This document shows positions 34,837 to 46,500 of a stretch of 64,000 bases of DNA, piece by piece (the stretch's first letter is position 1; the number at the start of each line of letters is the position of its first letter). The DNA is from Polytrichum commune. Its lineage: Eukaryota; Streptophyta; Polytrichopsida; Polytrichales; Polytrichaceae. The notes under the pieces were generated by a model that was not told the DNA's origin, made no database searches, and saw only the letters and a program-made list of their open reading frames with translations. The DNA lies in the NCBI GenBank assembly GCA_950295325.1, contig OX485808.1, positions 31,454,527 through 31,518,526 of the forward strand. The letters are read 5' to 3'. The translations under genes and the position numbers were made by a program.

Positions 34837-36431
34837 CCCAGGGATTATTTAAAACAAGCATGTACAAAATGTACATACAAGAGACATATTGCTATTAAGC
34901 AAGAAGTAGATATACATGAGGCTGGAGATAAGACTATAGAAAAATATATGTAAAGTAAAGGGTGTACACGTTTACGCGTTCATGTCAGACCTCGACCAAG
35001 AGGCATGCATTTTTTCATCCAAGTAACGACCTTATTTGGATGTACAGTAGGGGGTGAGGGTCCGTGCTCGGGTAGGGTTTCAGATGCTCATTTATGCCTT
35101 TGTTCTTTGCGTTTCTTCTTTTTTGCTTGTGCGTGCGCTTGAGCTCACTTTTGCTTTTTGCTCATCTTCTCTGACGAAGTTCTCTTGGCGGAGCAGCTTT
35201 GCTTGCACACTTGCAGCTTGGGTACCGATTAGCTTGGGTGCCGATCAGCTTGGGTAACGATCATCGTCGACATCTTTTGCGAACCGATGATTCTAGGGCT
35301 CCTCTGAAGGCGAGGTTGGGTTGCACCAAACGTCAGTAGCTCAATCGTCGACCACTACAGAGCCTGCTTTTTGGTAAGCTCAATCGAACCCTGACCATCC
35401 TGTTATTCGTTCTTCGATTCGATGGTCCGTTCTGCTGTGCGAACAGAGACACCGGAGAGAAGACCCAATTGAGTCGCAGGAGCTGCAGTCTCCTAACTTA
35501 AGCCACGAGGAACTCGAGTCTCCAGGGGCTGCATAATCTTCAAAACAAAACCTAGGACGGTGATTATGGCAAACCATTTTAACCTAAGGGGTAACTCCAG
35601 AAGTATTGGAGGTAATGCACACAGTTTGTCGTATTCTCCCGGAGTGGAGTTCACGACGTTTCGGAACTTGCAAACATGGTCGAATTTGCAATCGAAAACC
35701 TGGCCTGAAACAACCCTGGAGTTAAGTTCATCCAAAATGCAAACCGGTGGGGCAGACTTGGCACTGAACTTAACTCGGGGGCATTCCACTTTGCAGTTCG
35801 GGGTGCCACCGGTGGCAATGCTCTTTAGCACTGCCAGGGCTCCGGATCTGAAAACTTTGATTTTGTAGATGCCTCGTAGACTACGCAACTGCGGTGGTGG
35901 CATGTGCTCATGTGGATCGCAGATTTCCCTTACATAGACTTTGGAGTCATTAAACAGTCAGCATGAATCCAACTTCGCGGCAGGCAAGTAGAGAAGCATC
36001 TTTTAAGCATGGGATTTTCAGGATTTTGGGTTGCAGTTCCAAGGGCTTGAAAATCACTTGTGTGGTAATATTGTGTTGAATTGAGCTGTGTGGTAGTATT
36101 GGGTCGGTTTCCATTGAGGTTGGGTTGTGATTGAAAAATGGGTGAGAGTTCATGTCTATGCCTTTAGTGAGGGGAATTGTATGTCCAAGGTTAAGTATGA
36201 ATGCTATTATTTGCATTTACAACATAAGAAACATCGGCTGTTTGTACTTTGTGACCGGTGGATTTAGGTTGTGTATATTCTGCATTGCTGTTGAAGGCGA
36301 TAAAGATCGTAGAGACAGTTTTTAAAAGTAGTGGGCGAAAGCCTTCGTTCTATCAGAATGGTGTCTTCGGGTTTGGCAAAATATGCCTGAAAATAAGCAT
36401 GGTGAGTAATATATACCGTGAATGCATACAG

Positions 36432-36881
36432 GTATGTCGTGAAAGATTTGGTGGGCTCAGGGACGTTTGGGCAAGTTGCGAAATGCTACACAGAAGAGAC
36501 AAATGACTATGTTGCTGTGAAGGTTATCAAGAATCAGCCTGCATACTATACTCAGGCAAAGTTCGAGATTGGGATATTGCATATGGTATTGTCGCAATCC
36601 ATATGCTTCTGCAGTGAACTCCTCTACTTGAGACTGCATTCTTTCCAGCTCTCTCAAGCTCTCTCTGCACTCTTTGTTGATGAGGTTGTTGTCCAAGGTC
36701 TGGGCTATAGATGCTGTAAGGGTTCCTGTTGACCTATCGGTGTGATTTTCTAAAGTTTGTATTTGGTGCAGCTCAACAAGGAGTGGGATCCACAGGATAA
36801 GTACCACATAGTCAGGAGTTTAGACCACTTCAAATTCCATGGCCACCTGTGCATTGTGTTTGAGCTTCTGACGGTGAACCT
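36432..36881 (+). pseudogene. YAK1/DYRK-type kinase gene fragment
   Basis: Two exon-like blocks encode the start of a DYRK-family kinase domain. Block 1 (36,432-36,585) has VGSGTFGQVAKC (glycine-rich loop) and VAVKVIKNQPAYY with the ATP-binding Lys. Block 2 (36,772-36,881) has WDPQDKYHIVR and HLCIVFELL. The blocks are separated by a 186-base segment with GT and AG ends, and block 2 ends at a GTAAGT donor. Retained intron borders show a DNA-level copy, not a processed one. The catalytic loop, DFG motif and the rest of the domain are absent, so no active kinase is made. YAK1/DYRK kinases are dual-specificity growth regulators in the parent family. Its place inside the transposon indicates capture of host sequence. 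Confidence 0.85.
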
Positions 36882-37548
36882 GTAAGTTCTTGATTGGCAA
36901 AACATTACTATTTGCATATACTTATTGGAGAGTGAAATGATTAGAAAAATCCTGGAATTCTCACAGCTGCAATGGATATATTAGTCGAGTCTGAGTACCT
37001 GCATGTTGTTGAGAGTATTGCAAGTGAGCCTTCTACATCTGGGCGGAAACAAACTTGCAACTTTGGGCAAGTACTGGTTGGTGAGAGACTTTCTTAGTAG
37101 CAAACTCATTCTTCAAGTTCAGGTATTTAGTAAATAAACTGTCAGCAACCAACTTGTTAGCTACATACACGAGTAGCTCTTCAGTCTCTGCATTAGAAGC
37201 TTGTCAGTCTTGGTCATTGCTATGGTGCATTGTAAATGATGCAAGGGTGTCATCTTTGTCTGCCAGGTATGAGTTGTTAAGGACAAATAGCCTGAAGGGC
37301 CTATCACTTATGTTGGTGCGAATGTTCACCAAGCAGGTTCGAATATGTCCCCTTGAGCTCAATGCTTCATACTTGCTAGACTGAGGGGCAACTCTTACTT
37401 GGTCTGCTTGATTTGGTTTGAATACTTGGTCACATGTCTGATCTCTGGTCTTAGATAAGCTTTGTGTGTTTATGCGGGGTTTATAGACATGGTTAGATTG
37501 GCTTGGACTTGAATCTGACAGTGTAAGCTCTCCAAAAGGGGCCTGCAT
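36590..37548 (-). other. Possible minus-strand coding remnant
   Basis: On the minus strand 37,548-37,204 encodes 114 residues, and after one in-frame TGA the frame stays open through a segment with TEELLVYVANKLVADSL. A second block (about 36,786-36,600) has SLRELERMQSQVEEFTAEAY, which looks like a coiled coil, and follows an AG acceptor-like site. It overlaps the intron of the kinase fragment. I recognise no family; it may be a second broken gene of the transposon or chance. Confidence 0.3.
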
Positions 37549-38417
37549 TGCACCTATTCAATATCTTTTGTCTCAATTTTGCTTCTGCTTTCACTTCATT
37601 TAAAGATATACTCCAGGGGTAGCATGCATACTTGTTTTACTTGTATTCATATCGTATTTTTCTTAACAAGCAATCATAACGAGCAACATATGGAAAGGAA
37701 TTTGCTTGAGGAAGGTTGCTGCAAGGGTTTTGGGGAGGGCATGCTACATTGTTGTTTTTATTGACATTTGGTCTCTTTTTATTTCCAGTTGTTTTATTTC
37801 CCTGTACTTAGTAGATAGATGTCGGAGACAAAAGTCTCCACGAGCGACATCATCAGCGGTTGTAAGTAGTAGATAAAACATTCAGTAGTTTGAACCTTGC
37901 ACCAATTTTGGAAGTCAGTGACAGAAAGTGTAGCAAAATTATTGCCAATATTAATTCTCATCTTCATCCTATCTCGTGCTGTCTTCTGTTGGTTTTAAGA
38001 AATGAAGTTGTGCTGGCTTTAAGGAGGATTTAAGAGTCGTAGTTTATTCTCGGCCTCAGCCATTTTCTTAGAGCAACTGCTGATTTTTACATAGGTCTTA
38101 GCATTCAATTACTGGCTTCATTTTTCCATTAAAACTTCGGGCTGAACTTAGAGGAAGCAAGAATGACGGACTATGTTGCATATTATCCTTTAAATGTTGA
38201 GCTGTTGTGTCCTTGATCAGGTGGTAAGGCAATGCTGAGCAGAGGCCTACACACTCTATAGTCAGCTTGAGGGCCAGCAAGAGGCATTGTTGCTGATGTT
38301 CAGTCTTGAGGAGTGCATTCAATATAACCTCACCGAACGGCCACACTTGTGTAGAATGGATTAAAGACACCATTCAAATTTGTTGGGAGTCTGGGGTTGT
38401 ATTGTAAGAGATATAGA

Positions 38418-41400
38418 ATGGAAGAAGATTTAGAGTTCAAAATTGTGTCTGTAGAGTGCGATGAGCAGCACAACAGGATAGGGTCAGTGTTTTCAACATT
38501 AGGTGCTACTTATAGCAAGATTAGAGCAGCAATCCGAGAAGATGAAATCACCAGTGCAGTTTTCCAAATGCTCACCAGTGGAGGGAGTGTTTTGTCAGCC
38601 AAGCAGGAAGAGAAAATGAAGGTGAAAGGAGATGTTCTATACATAAGGTTTGTCAATCAAAACGCTGGTTTCGGTGGAAAGAGGTCCATATCGTCTGTGG
38701 AGTCTAGTATGTCAGCAGATGATCAAGTTGGTAATGGCGAGGACCTGCCTATGACTAAGCAACAGAAAAATCAAGTCATTGCTACAAAAGATGACTGCCC
38801 TTTGTCTCCTCCAAGTGGAATGGAGGCAGTTGGTACCGGAGAACAAGTGCCGTCAAGAGCAACCCGCCTCCGAAGTAAAATTGCATTGTTGAAAGATGTC
38901 CAGCGGTGGCAGAGGGAGATCGATAACACAAGGCGCAAATTGAAGAAGCTTGGGCGGTACGATATCTTTGAGTTGGTGACAAAAAATGTTGGTAAGAAGG
39001 CCATGTTCCATATTTGGTGTGAAGAATGTAATGACAAGTACCATCGTTCAGGTTCTAACAAACCATCCGAGGCATGTGCAAATTACTTGCGATCTCACAT
39101 CAATAGTGATGGGCACATCAAGGCTTATGAAGGCCAAAATAGTTTAAATTCATCCTTAGAAAATCAGTCCATTGTGAGTGTTGAGGAAACATTGGCTGAA
39201 AACAAAGGTAGAGTTGAAAAAGCATTGGACCAAATCAAACAATTTGCTGTGGATTTCCCCACAAGTAGCTTTCAGATTGTTGAAGGCACTGTTGGAAACT
39301 ACTCACGATTGGGGGCTGTAAAAATTCGTTGCACCCTAGATTCAAAGTGGTTGAATTTGTTTCCTAAAACAGCGTCGTTGGAGTCAAATCTTCGTGAGCA
39401 TGTGAATGGCAAGGCTCATAATGTTGCAGTTGGAGCTTCTATTGGAGCTGCACAGCTTTACACCTCCGACCCAAAACCAAAAGGACGACCACCGAAGCCG
39501 CCTTCAGGGAAGGACCATGCTCAACGTGATTTGAGTTCTTTCCTTGTCCATGTCAATGAGCCCCATCATGTTGGATTGAGTTCTAATTCTTGTGATCATT
39601 CATGACAATCACAGAATGTATCGTCTATGTTTGGACGTGTGTGTTGGGGCTTATGGGATAACAGGTGGGAGTACAATGGTGTTTCTGTTAATCTGAAACC
39701 CTTCCTAGACGACCTAAGGAGAGGACAGAGGTGGTATGCCGAACCACACATGAAGTGTACGATACAAGAGGGCAACCAAGAAATTTTTGTAAGTGGCACA
39801 TTTCGTCATGTTAATTGCATCCGGATATCTTCATCACCTCAAGGATTTCCAAACTTTAGATGTGAAGCATGCTCATCCATTCCAAAAGAACGTGATTTCT
39901 GTATGAGAGTCTATAGGTCTAAAATGTCAAAGTTTAAGCGAGGTAATCGAATAGTGGAGGGGGCAGACGTCTAGGTTACTTTGGAGTTTCTGAAATCATG
40001 AGGGTGGCTCAAACTTCAAAAGTAGATGTTAGAGCTTTGAGGTTTGAGTTATGGAGGGTAAAGGCTAGAGTGGCCACCCTCTCTGTTAGGGTTAAGTGTT
40101 TGCGTGAGTCTTCTGTAGAATTCTGCAACAGAGGAGACTTGAAGTCTTTCTGTAGAAATATTGTGCATGCTCATAAGATGGGTAAGTTTGAGGGTAAGGA
40201 GTCTCTTTGGGACTTTTTAACTGACATTGTAAAGAATGTTGGGAAGGAAGACCCCAGGGGTAAACGTTATAGTGAAGCCACAAAAGTTATGTTTGAAACT
40301 ATCAAACTTTGGGGTGGACCTAGGTTACATCATTTTTTATCTTTGAATATGGGTGGTCCATCGCTAGATACAACAAAGAGGGATACTAAGAAAGCCTTGA
40401 AGTATAAAGTCGGTGAGAATGAAGGAGTCTTCCAACACCTTGCTATTGTTTACAAATCTGCTATGAATCTTGCATCAATACCATTGGGCACTATTCCTGC
40501 TATGCTAGCAGAAGATGAAACAGTGGTGAAACGATCGGTTAGATGGGTAGCAAGGGATGATGTGCTACTGGGGTTTTGTGGTCCAATTGACAATCATAAT
40601 TGTATTTTAGATTATATTGTCGAAGTGGGATCTGGAGTCACAGGTTACGAAAGTATTGTGAATTCGTTCAAATCTAATGTGCGTGCTCATTATGTGAGGG
40701 TTTTGATTGTTAATCCTTTGCATGCACGTCTGCCCAGATTAGTTGCAGTAATCCAACTTACGTGTAATAGGTTTGATAGCAAAGATGTGCGAAACCAGTG
40801 GGAGAAAGTTAGGGTTCTTTGGGGTAAACATCTTTCTGCTGTTCTTGGGCCATTGATTGGGCATTCTTCAGATGGAGATGCTAGACGAAGAAAACTTATG
40901 CTTGAAGATTTCACGAGTTCAGGAGGCAACCGGTTTAGAGTACCATGGGATGGTTGGTATTTCAGTGCCCGTATCCTACACAATAATGACGTATATGGCC
41001 TTCATGATCAGGATTTTGTCCACAACGGAAAAAAACTTGTGAATCCTTTAGATTTGCCAAGCCGTCATCTCATTCTTGGCAATGAGAATGCTACTTTGAA
41101 TCACATTTATCTAGTGTATCACTCGTTTTCAGTTGATAGGCATGGGCTACAGGAAGGAGACATAAAGCGTGAAGATCGTCAAAATTGGACAGCTGCACAA
41201 AGGTTAGCATCTCGCAAAGTGCAATTATGTTTGCAGCAGCTGCAAGAGAATCCAAACCATCGGAAGGAGAGAACTAAAGGTAGAGAGTTGTATTTACAAA
41301 TTACTGCGTCGTATATAGATATATTCTTATCACCTCATATGTCTTTATTCGAAAGAGTGAAGGCAGCGGCAAAAGTATCGTTCTTTTTCCGCTTGTGGAA

Positions 41401-42759
41401 ATTGTGGCTCCATCTCGGGGTACATACGTACAATTTAGCAACTAACTTTATTAGTAGACAGGCATATTTGGATATACAATTATCATGTCACTATAGTGTT
41501 CTATTGATAAAGTTGTTTCGAGACCGACACAACCATTTAGAAGTACCTCTGAGCCTTACAGGTTCGGACGCATGCGAGATTTTCTTTAGCAAAGTCAGAG
41601 GAATGATTCAGAATGAGCAAAATTATGATGGATGTGATCTAGTTGAGAGCGCTGGAGCAATTGCTCGCATTGCAGAGTTTGAGGCGAATCCTAAAGGGCC
41701 GCAGTTTGCTTGGGCTCATAAAAAAAAACTCATATTTGGACAAAGTTAGAGAAGAACTCTACTTTACCGTTGGCTAACTTAGGCGACTATGCAGGGTTAG
41801 AATCAGATGATCAAATCATTTCAACGTTGAAGCTAGGCTTTATTGAGGCTCAAATGTTATGTGCCGAGTTAGGTATGAAACCTGCGAAAGTTCCAATGAA
41901 CAGCTGGTGGGAACAACCTTGGGTCCATGAAAGGAAGCTAGAGAAGGAACTTTTTAGTAGCATGGAAGAAGAAGAGTGTGATGTTGATCACATGCATGAT
42001 GCTACAGGTGAGGAAGGAGACATTTGTGGCAAAGGGCAAGCTGTAACAGGTGCAAGTTCATCATCTACAGAGGCTGAAAGAGGTGAAGTCTTTGAACTTA
42101 TGAACGACGAAGTGGAGGTAGCTGGACTTCAGAGTGAGTTGAGGCATGTTCTTGATGATGTGCTTGATGAGCATGAAAGCTGTCAAGTTGTTTCAAAGTC
42201 AGTCATGCCGTATGTAGAATTTGAAGGAGCTAAGATTTATAAGAGTACTCTTGTTAGTCAATTAAATGGAAATCCGACTTTGTCAAAAGATAGATTGACT
42301 AGGATTAAGACTGGCATAATTTATACAGAAGAGAAGGTCAAGACTCTAGCAAACCATGATACCTTGTTGAAACTTGGTTGTGACTGTGCGGTTGTATTTC
42401 TTAATACACCTGAAGTTCAAACCGTGAAGAAGCGAGGCAGACCAAGACTTTCAACTCCTACTAAAATGTGGTTTTTAGGTAGAATGTATAGGATGCGTCG
42501 GAAAATAATCAATCATTGGGTAGAATACAGAGATCCTATAGACTTGTTGGATCGCCCCAACAATGTAGAAGTTGGTTTATGTTGGTATCAAAAGTCTGCA
42601 GGGTTGAAGTGGAGTTATGATCTCACAGATCATATTATGGTAGAATTGGATACGATTATTGCTTTGGCCAATTTGACGTATGATGCTGAAACAGACACGT
42701 ACGAACTTCATCCAAGTGATGAAAAAGTCTTTAACGACTTTGTAACTAAAAATCCATGA
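38418..42759 (+). pseudogene. Broken DDE-type transposase gene
   Basis: Four consecutive frames (38,418-39,605; 39,627-39,974; 39,998-41,749; 41,770-42,759) read as one protein of about 1,430 residues with defects. There is an in-frame TGA at 39,603, a frame change at a G run near 39,960, and a further change at an A run near 41,725. The first part has Cys/His finger-like segments (WCEECNDKYH...H) and an AT-hook (KGRPPKP). The third has ETIKLWGGPRLHHFLS, DET at residues 173-175, GHSSDGDARRRKLM (288-301) and ACEIFFSKVRG with Glu527, which fit a D-D-E triad spread as in P/THAP9-like transposases. The last part has a second AT-hook (KKRGRPR). The element is probably no longer autonomous. Confidence 0.75.
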
Positions 42760-43000
42760 TTTGATATTATACATATAATAGGGCCATATTTTTGCATTTC
42801 CAAACATTTGTATACATGTTATATACAATTTCTGTATTTGTTTTTGGACCCTTGTGTACGTATGGAAATGCATTTTGAAGCAATGAGATTTGTAAGTATA
42901 TTGCTTGATTTTGGCAAAAATAAAATATATACAGGGGTATTTAAATAAGCGGCATGCACGCACGTGATGCTTGGTTTTAATGAATAGTGCACTCCCTGAG

Positions 43001-43571
43001 AGTCCTCCAAGGCCTTGAGAGTGCATATTTCCGAAGGAAACTCCTCTAAGGCATCACAATTGTACATGTACAGTTTCTTCAAACAAGTCAACCCCCCCAA
43101 CCCTTCCGCTATTGTCCTCAAAGATTTGCATTCAAAGAATTGTAAGTCCTCCAAGGCCTTGAGAGTGCATATTCCCGCAGGAAACTCCTCTAAGGCATCA
43201 CAATTGTACATGTACGATTTCTTCAAACAAGTTTACCCCCCCCCCCCCAACCCTTCCGGTATTGTCCTCAAAGATTTGCATCCTCTCAATGATAATTCCT
43301 CCAAGGCCTTGAGATTGCATATTCCCAAAGGAAACTCCTCCAAGGCATCACAATTGTACATGTACAATTTCTTCAAACAAGTCAACCCCCCCAACCCTTC
43401 CGGTATTGTCTTCAAAGACCTGCAAGCACAAAATGATAATTCCTCCAAAGCCTCGAGAGTGCATATTACCGTAGGAAACTCCTCCAAGGCATCACAATTG
43501 TACATGTACAATTTCTTCAAACAAGTCAACCCCCCCAACCCTTCCGCTATTGTCCTCAAAGATTTGCATCC
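43001..43571 (-). pseudogene. LRR sequence after the stop codon
   Basis: LRR units continue in the same reading frame downstream of the stop at 43,572. A second in-frame stop (TAA) follows near 43,233, where a C run is expanded to 13 (normal 7) and the Leu codon is changed. The sequence stops at the transposon junction (43,000). It is not translated with the main gene unless readthrough occurs. Confidence 0.8.
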
Positions 43572-46500
43572 CTAGAATGCTAAGTCCCCCAAAGCCTTGA
43601 GAGTGCATATTCCCATAGGAATCTCGTCCAAGGCATCACAATCCCACATGTACAATTTCTTCAAACAAGTCAACCCCCCCAACCCTTCCGGTATTGTCCT
43701 CAAAGATCTGCAACCATAAAATGCTAAGTCCTCCAAAGCCTTGAGTGTGCATATTCCCGTAGGTAACTCCTCCAAGGCCTCACAATCCCACATGTATAAT
43801 TTCTTCAAACCAGTCAACCCCCCCAACCCTTCCGGTATTGTCCTCAATGATTTGCATTCGTGGAATTGTAAGTCCTCCAAGGCCTTGAGAGTGCATATTC
43901 CCGAAGGAAACTCCTCTAAGGCTTCACAATTATACATGTACAATTTCTTCAAAGACGTCAACCCCCCCAACCCTTCCGGTATTGTCCTCAAAGATTTGCA
44001 ACCACAAAATCCTAACTCCTCCAACGCCTTGAGAGTGCATATTCCCATAGGAAACTCCTCCAAGGCCTCACAATCCCCCATGTACAATTCCTTCAAACTA
44101 GTTAACCCTCCAAACCCTTCCAGTATTGTCTTCAAAGATTTGCATCCATAGAATGCTAAAACCCCCAAGCCCTTCAGAGTGCATATTCCCGTAGGAAACT
44201 CCTCCAAGGCCTCACAATCACAAAAGTATAATCTCTTCAAACAAGTCAACCCCCCCAACCCTTCCGGTATTGTCCTCAAAGATTTGCATTCATTAAACAG
44301 TAACTCTTCCAAAGCCTTGAGAGTGCATATTCCCGAAGGAAACTCCTCCAAGGTCTCACAATCCCACATGAACAATTTCTTCAAACAAGTCAACCTCCTC
44401 AACCCTTCTGGTATTGTCGTCAATGATTTGCATTCGTGGAATTGTAAATCCTCCAAAGATTTGAGAGTGCATATTCCCGCAGGAAACTCCTCCAAGGCAT
44501 CACAATTATACATGTACAATTTCTTCAAACAAGTCAACCCCCCCCCCAACCCTTCCGGTATTGTCTTCAAAGACCTGCAACCACAAAATGATAATTCCTC
44601 CAAAGCCTCGAGAGTGCATACCCCTGTAGGAAACTCCTCCAAGGCATCACAATTGTACATGTACAATTCCTTCAAACAAGTCAACCCCCCCAACCCTTCT
44701 GGTATTGTCTTCAAAGATCTGCAACCATAAAATGCTAAGTTCTCCAAAGCCTTGAGAGTGCATATTCCCGTAGGAAACTCCTCCAAGGCCTCACAATCCC
44801 AAAAGTACAATTTCATCAAACAAGTCAACCCCCCCAACCCTTCTTGTATTGTCCTCAAAGATTTGCATCCAAAGAATTGTAAGTCTTCCAACGCCTTGAG
44901 ACTACATATTCCTGAAGGAAACTCCTCTAAGGCGTCACAATTGTACATGTACAATTTCTTCAAACAAGTCAACCCCCCCAACCCTTCCGGTATTGTCCTC
45001 AAAGATTTGCATCCACTAAACTGTAAGTCCTCCAAGCCATTGAGAGTGCATATTCCTGTAGGAAACTCCTCCAAGGCCTCACAATCACAAAAGTATAATC
45101 TCTTCAAACAAGTCAACCCCCCTAACCCTTCCGGTATTGTCCTCAAAGATTTGCATCCATAAAACAGTAACTGTTCCAAACCCTTGAGAGTGCATATTCC
45201 CGTAGGAAACTCCTCCAAGGCCTCACAATCCCACATGAACAATTTCTTCAAACAAGTCAACCCCCTCAACCCTTCAGGTATTGTCGTCAATGATTTGCAT
45301 TCGTGGAATTGTAAATCCTCCAAAGATTTGAGAGTGCATATTCCCGCAGGAAACTCCTCCAAGGCATCACAATTATACATGTACAATTTCTTCAAAGAAG
45401 TCAACCCCCCCAACCCTTCCGGTATTGTCTTCAAAGACCTGCAACCACAAAATGATAATTCCTCCAAAGCCTTGAGAGTGCATATTCCCGAAGGAAACTC
45501 CTCCAAGGCATCACAATTGTACATGTACAATTTCTTCAAACAAGTCAACCCCCCCAACCCTTCTGGTATTGTCTTCAAGGATCTGCAACCATAAAATGCT
45601 AAGTCCTTCAAAGCTTTGAGAGTGCATATTCCCGAAGGAAACTCCTCCAAGGCATCACAATTGTACATGTACAGTTTCTTCAAACAAGTCAACCCCCCCA
45701 ACCCTTCCGCTATTGTCCTCAAAGATTTGCATCCAAAGAATTGTAAGTCCTCCAAGGCCTTGAGAGTGCATATTCCCGCAGGAAACTCCTCTAAGGCATC
45801 ACAATTGTACATGTACAATTTCTTCAAACAAGTCAACCCCCCCAACCCTTCCGGTATTGTCCTCAAAGATCTGCAACCATAAAATGCTAAGTCCTCCAAA
45901 GCCTTGAGTGTGCATATTCCCGTAGGTAACTCCTCCAAGGCCTCACAATCCCACATGTATAATTTCTTCAAACCAGTCAACCCCCCCAACCCTTCCGGTA
46001 TTGTCCTCAATGATTTGCATTCGTGGAATTGTAAGTCCTCCAAGGCCTTGAGAGTGCATATTCCCGAAGGAAACTCCTCTAAGGCCTCACAATTATACAT
46101 GTACAATTTCTTCAAAGACGTCAACCCCCCCAACCCTTCCGGTATTGTTCTCAAAGATTTGCAACCACAAAATCCTAACTCCTCCAACGCCTTGAGAGTG
46201 CATATTCCCATAGGAAACTCCTCCAAGGCCTCACAATCCCCCATGTACAATTCCTTCAAACTAGTTAACCCTCCAAACCCTTCCGGTATTGTCTTCAAAG
46301 ATTTGCATCCATAGAATGCTAAGACCCCCAAGCCCTTCAGAGTGCATATTCCCGTAGGAAACTCCTCCAAGGCCTCACAATCCCAAAAGTACAATTTCTT
46401 CAAACAAGTCAACCCCCCCAACCCTTCCGGTATTGTCTTCAAAGATTTGCATCCATTAAACTGTAAGTCCTCCAAGCCCTTCAGAGTGCATATTCCCGAA

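Larger units (their letters stand above)
34837..43000. mobile_element. 8.2-kb DNA transposon inserted in the LRR array
   Basis: The element is 8,164 bp long, starts CCCAGGGATT and ends ACTCCCTGAG, giving very short inverted ends (CYCAGGGA). An exact 8-bp target duplication flanks it. Eight-base duplications are typical of hAT and P/THAP9 elements, and the CAGGG end is hAT-like. It carries a broken DDE-type transposase gene (38.4-42.8 kb), a captured YAK1/DYRK-type kinase gene fragment (36.4-36.9 kb), and weak minus-strand frames at 36.6-38.4 kb. Confidence 0.9.
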
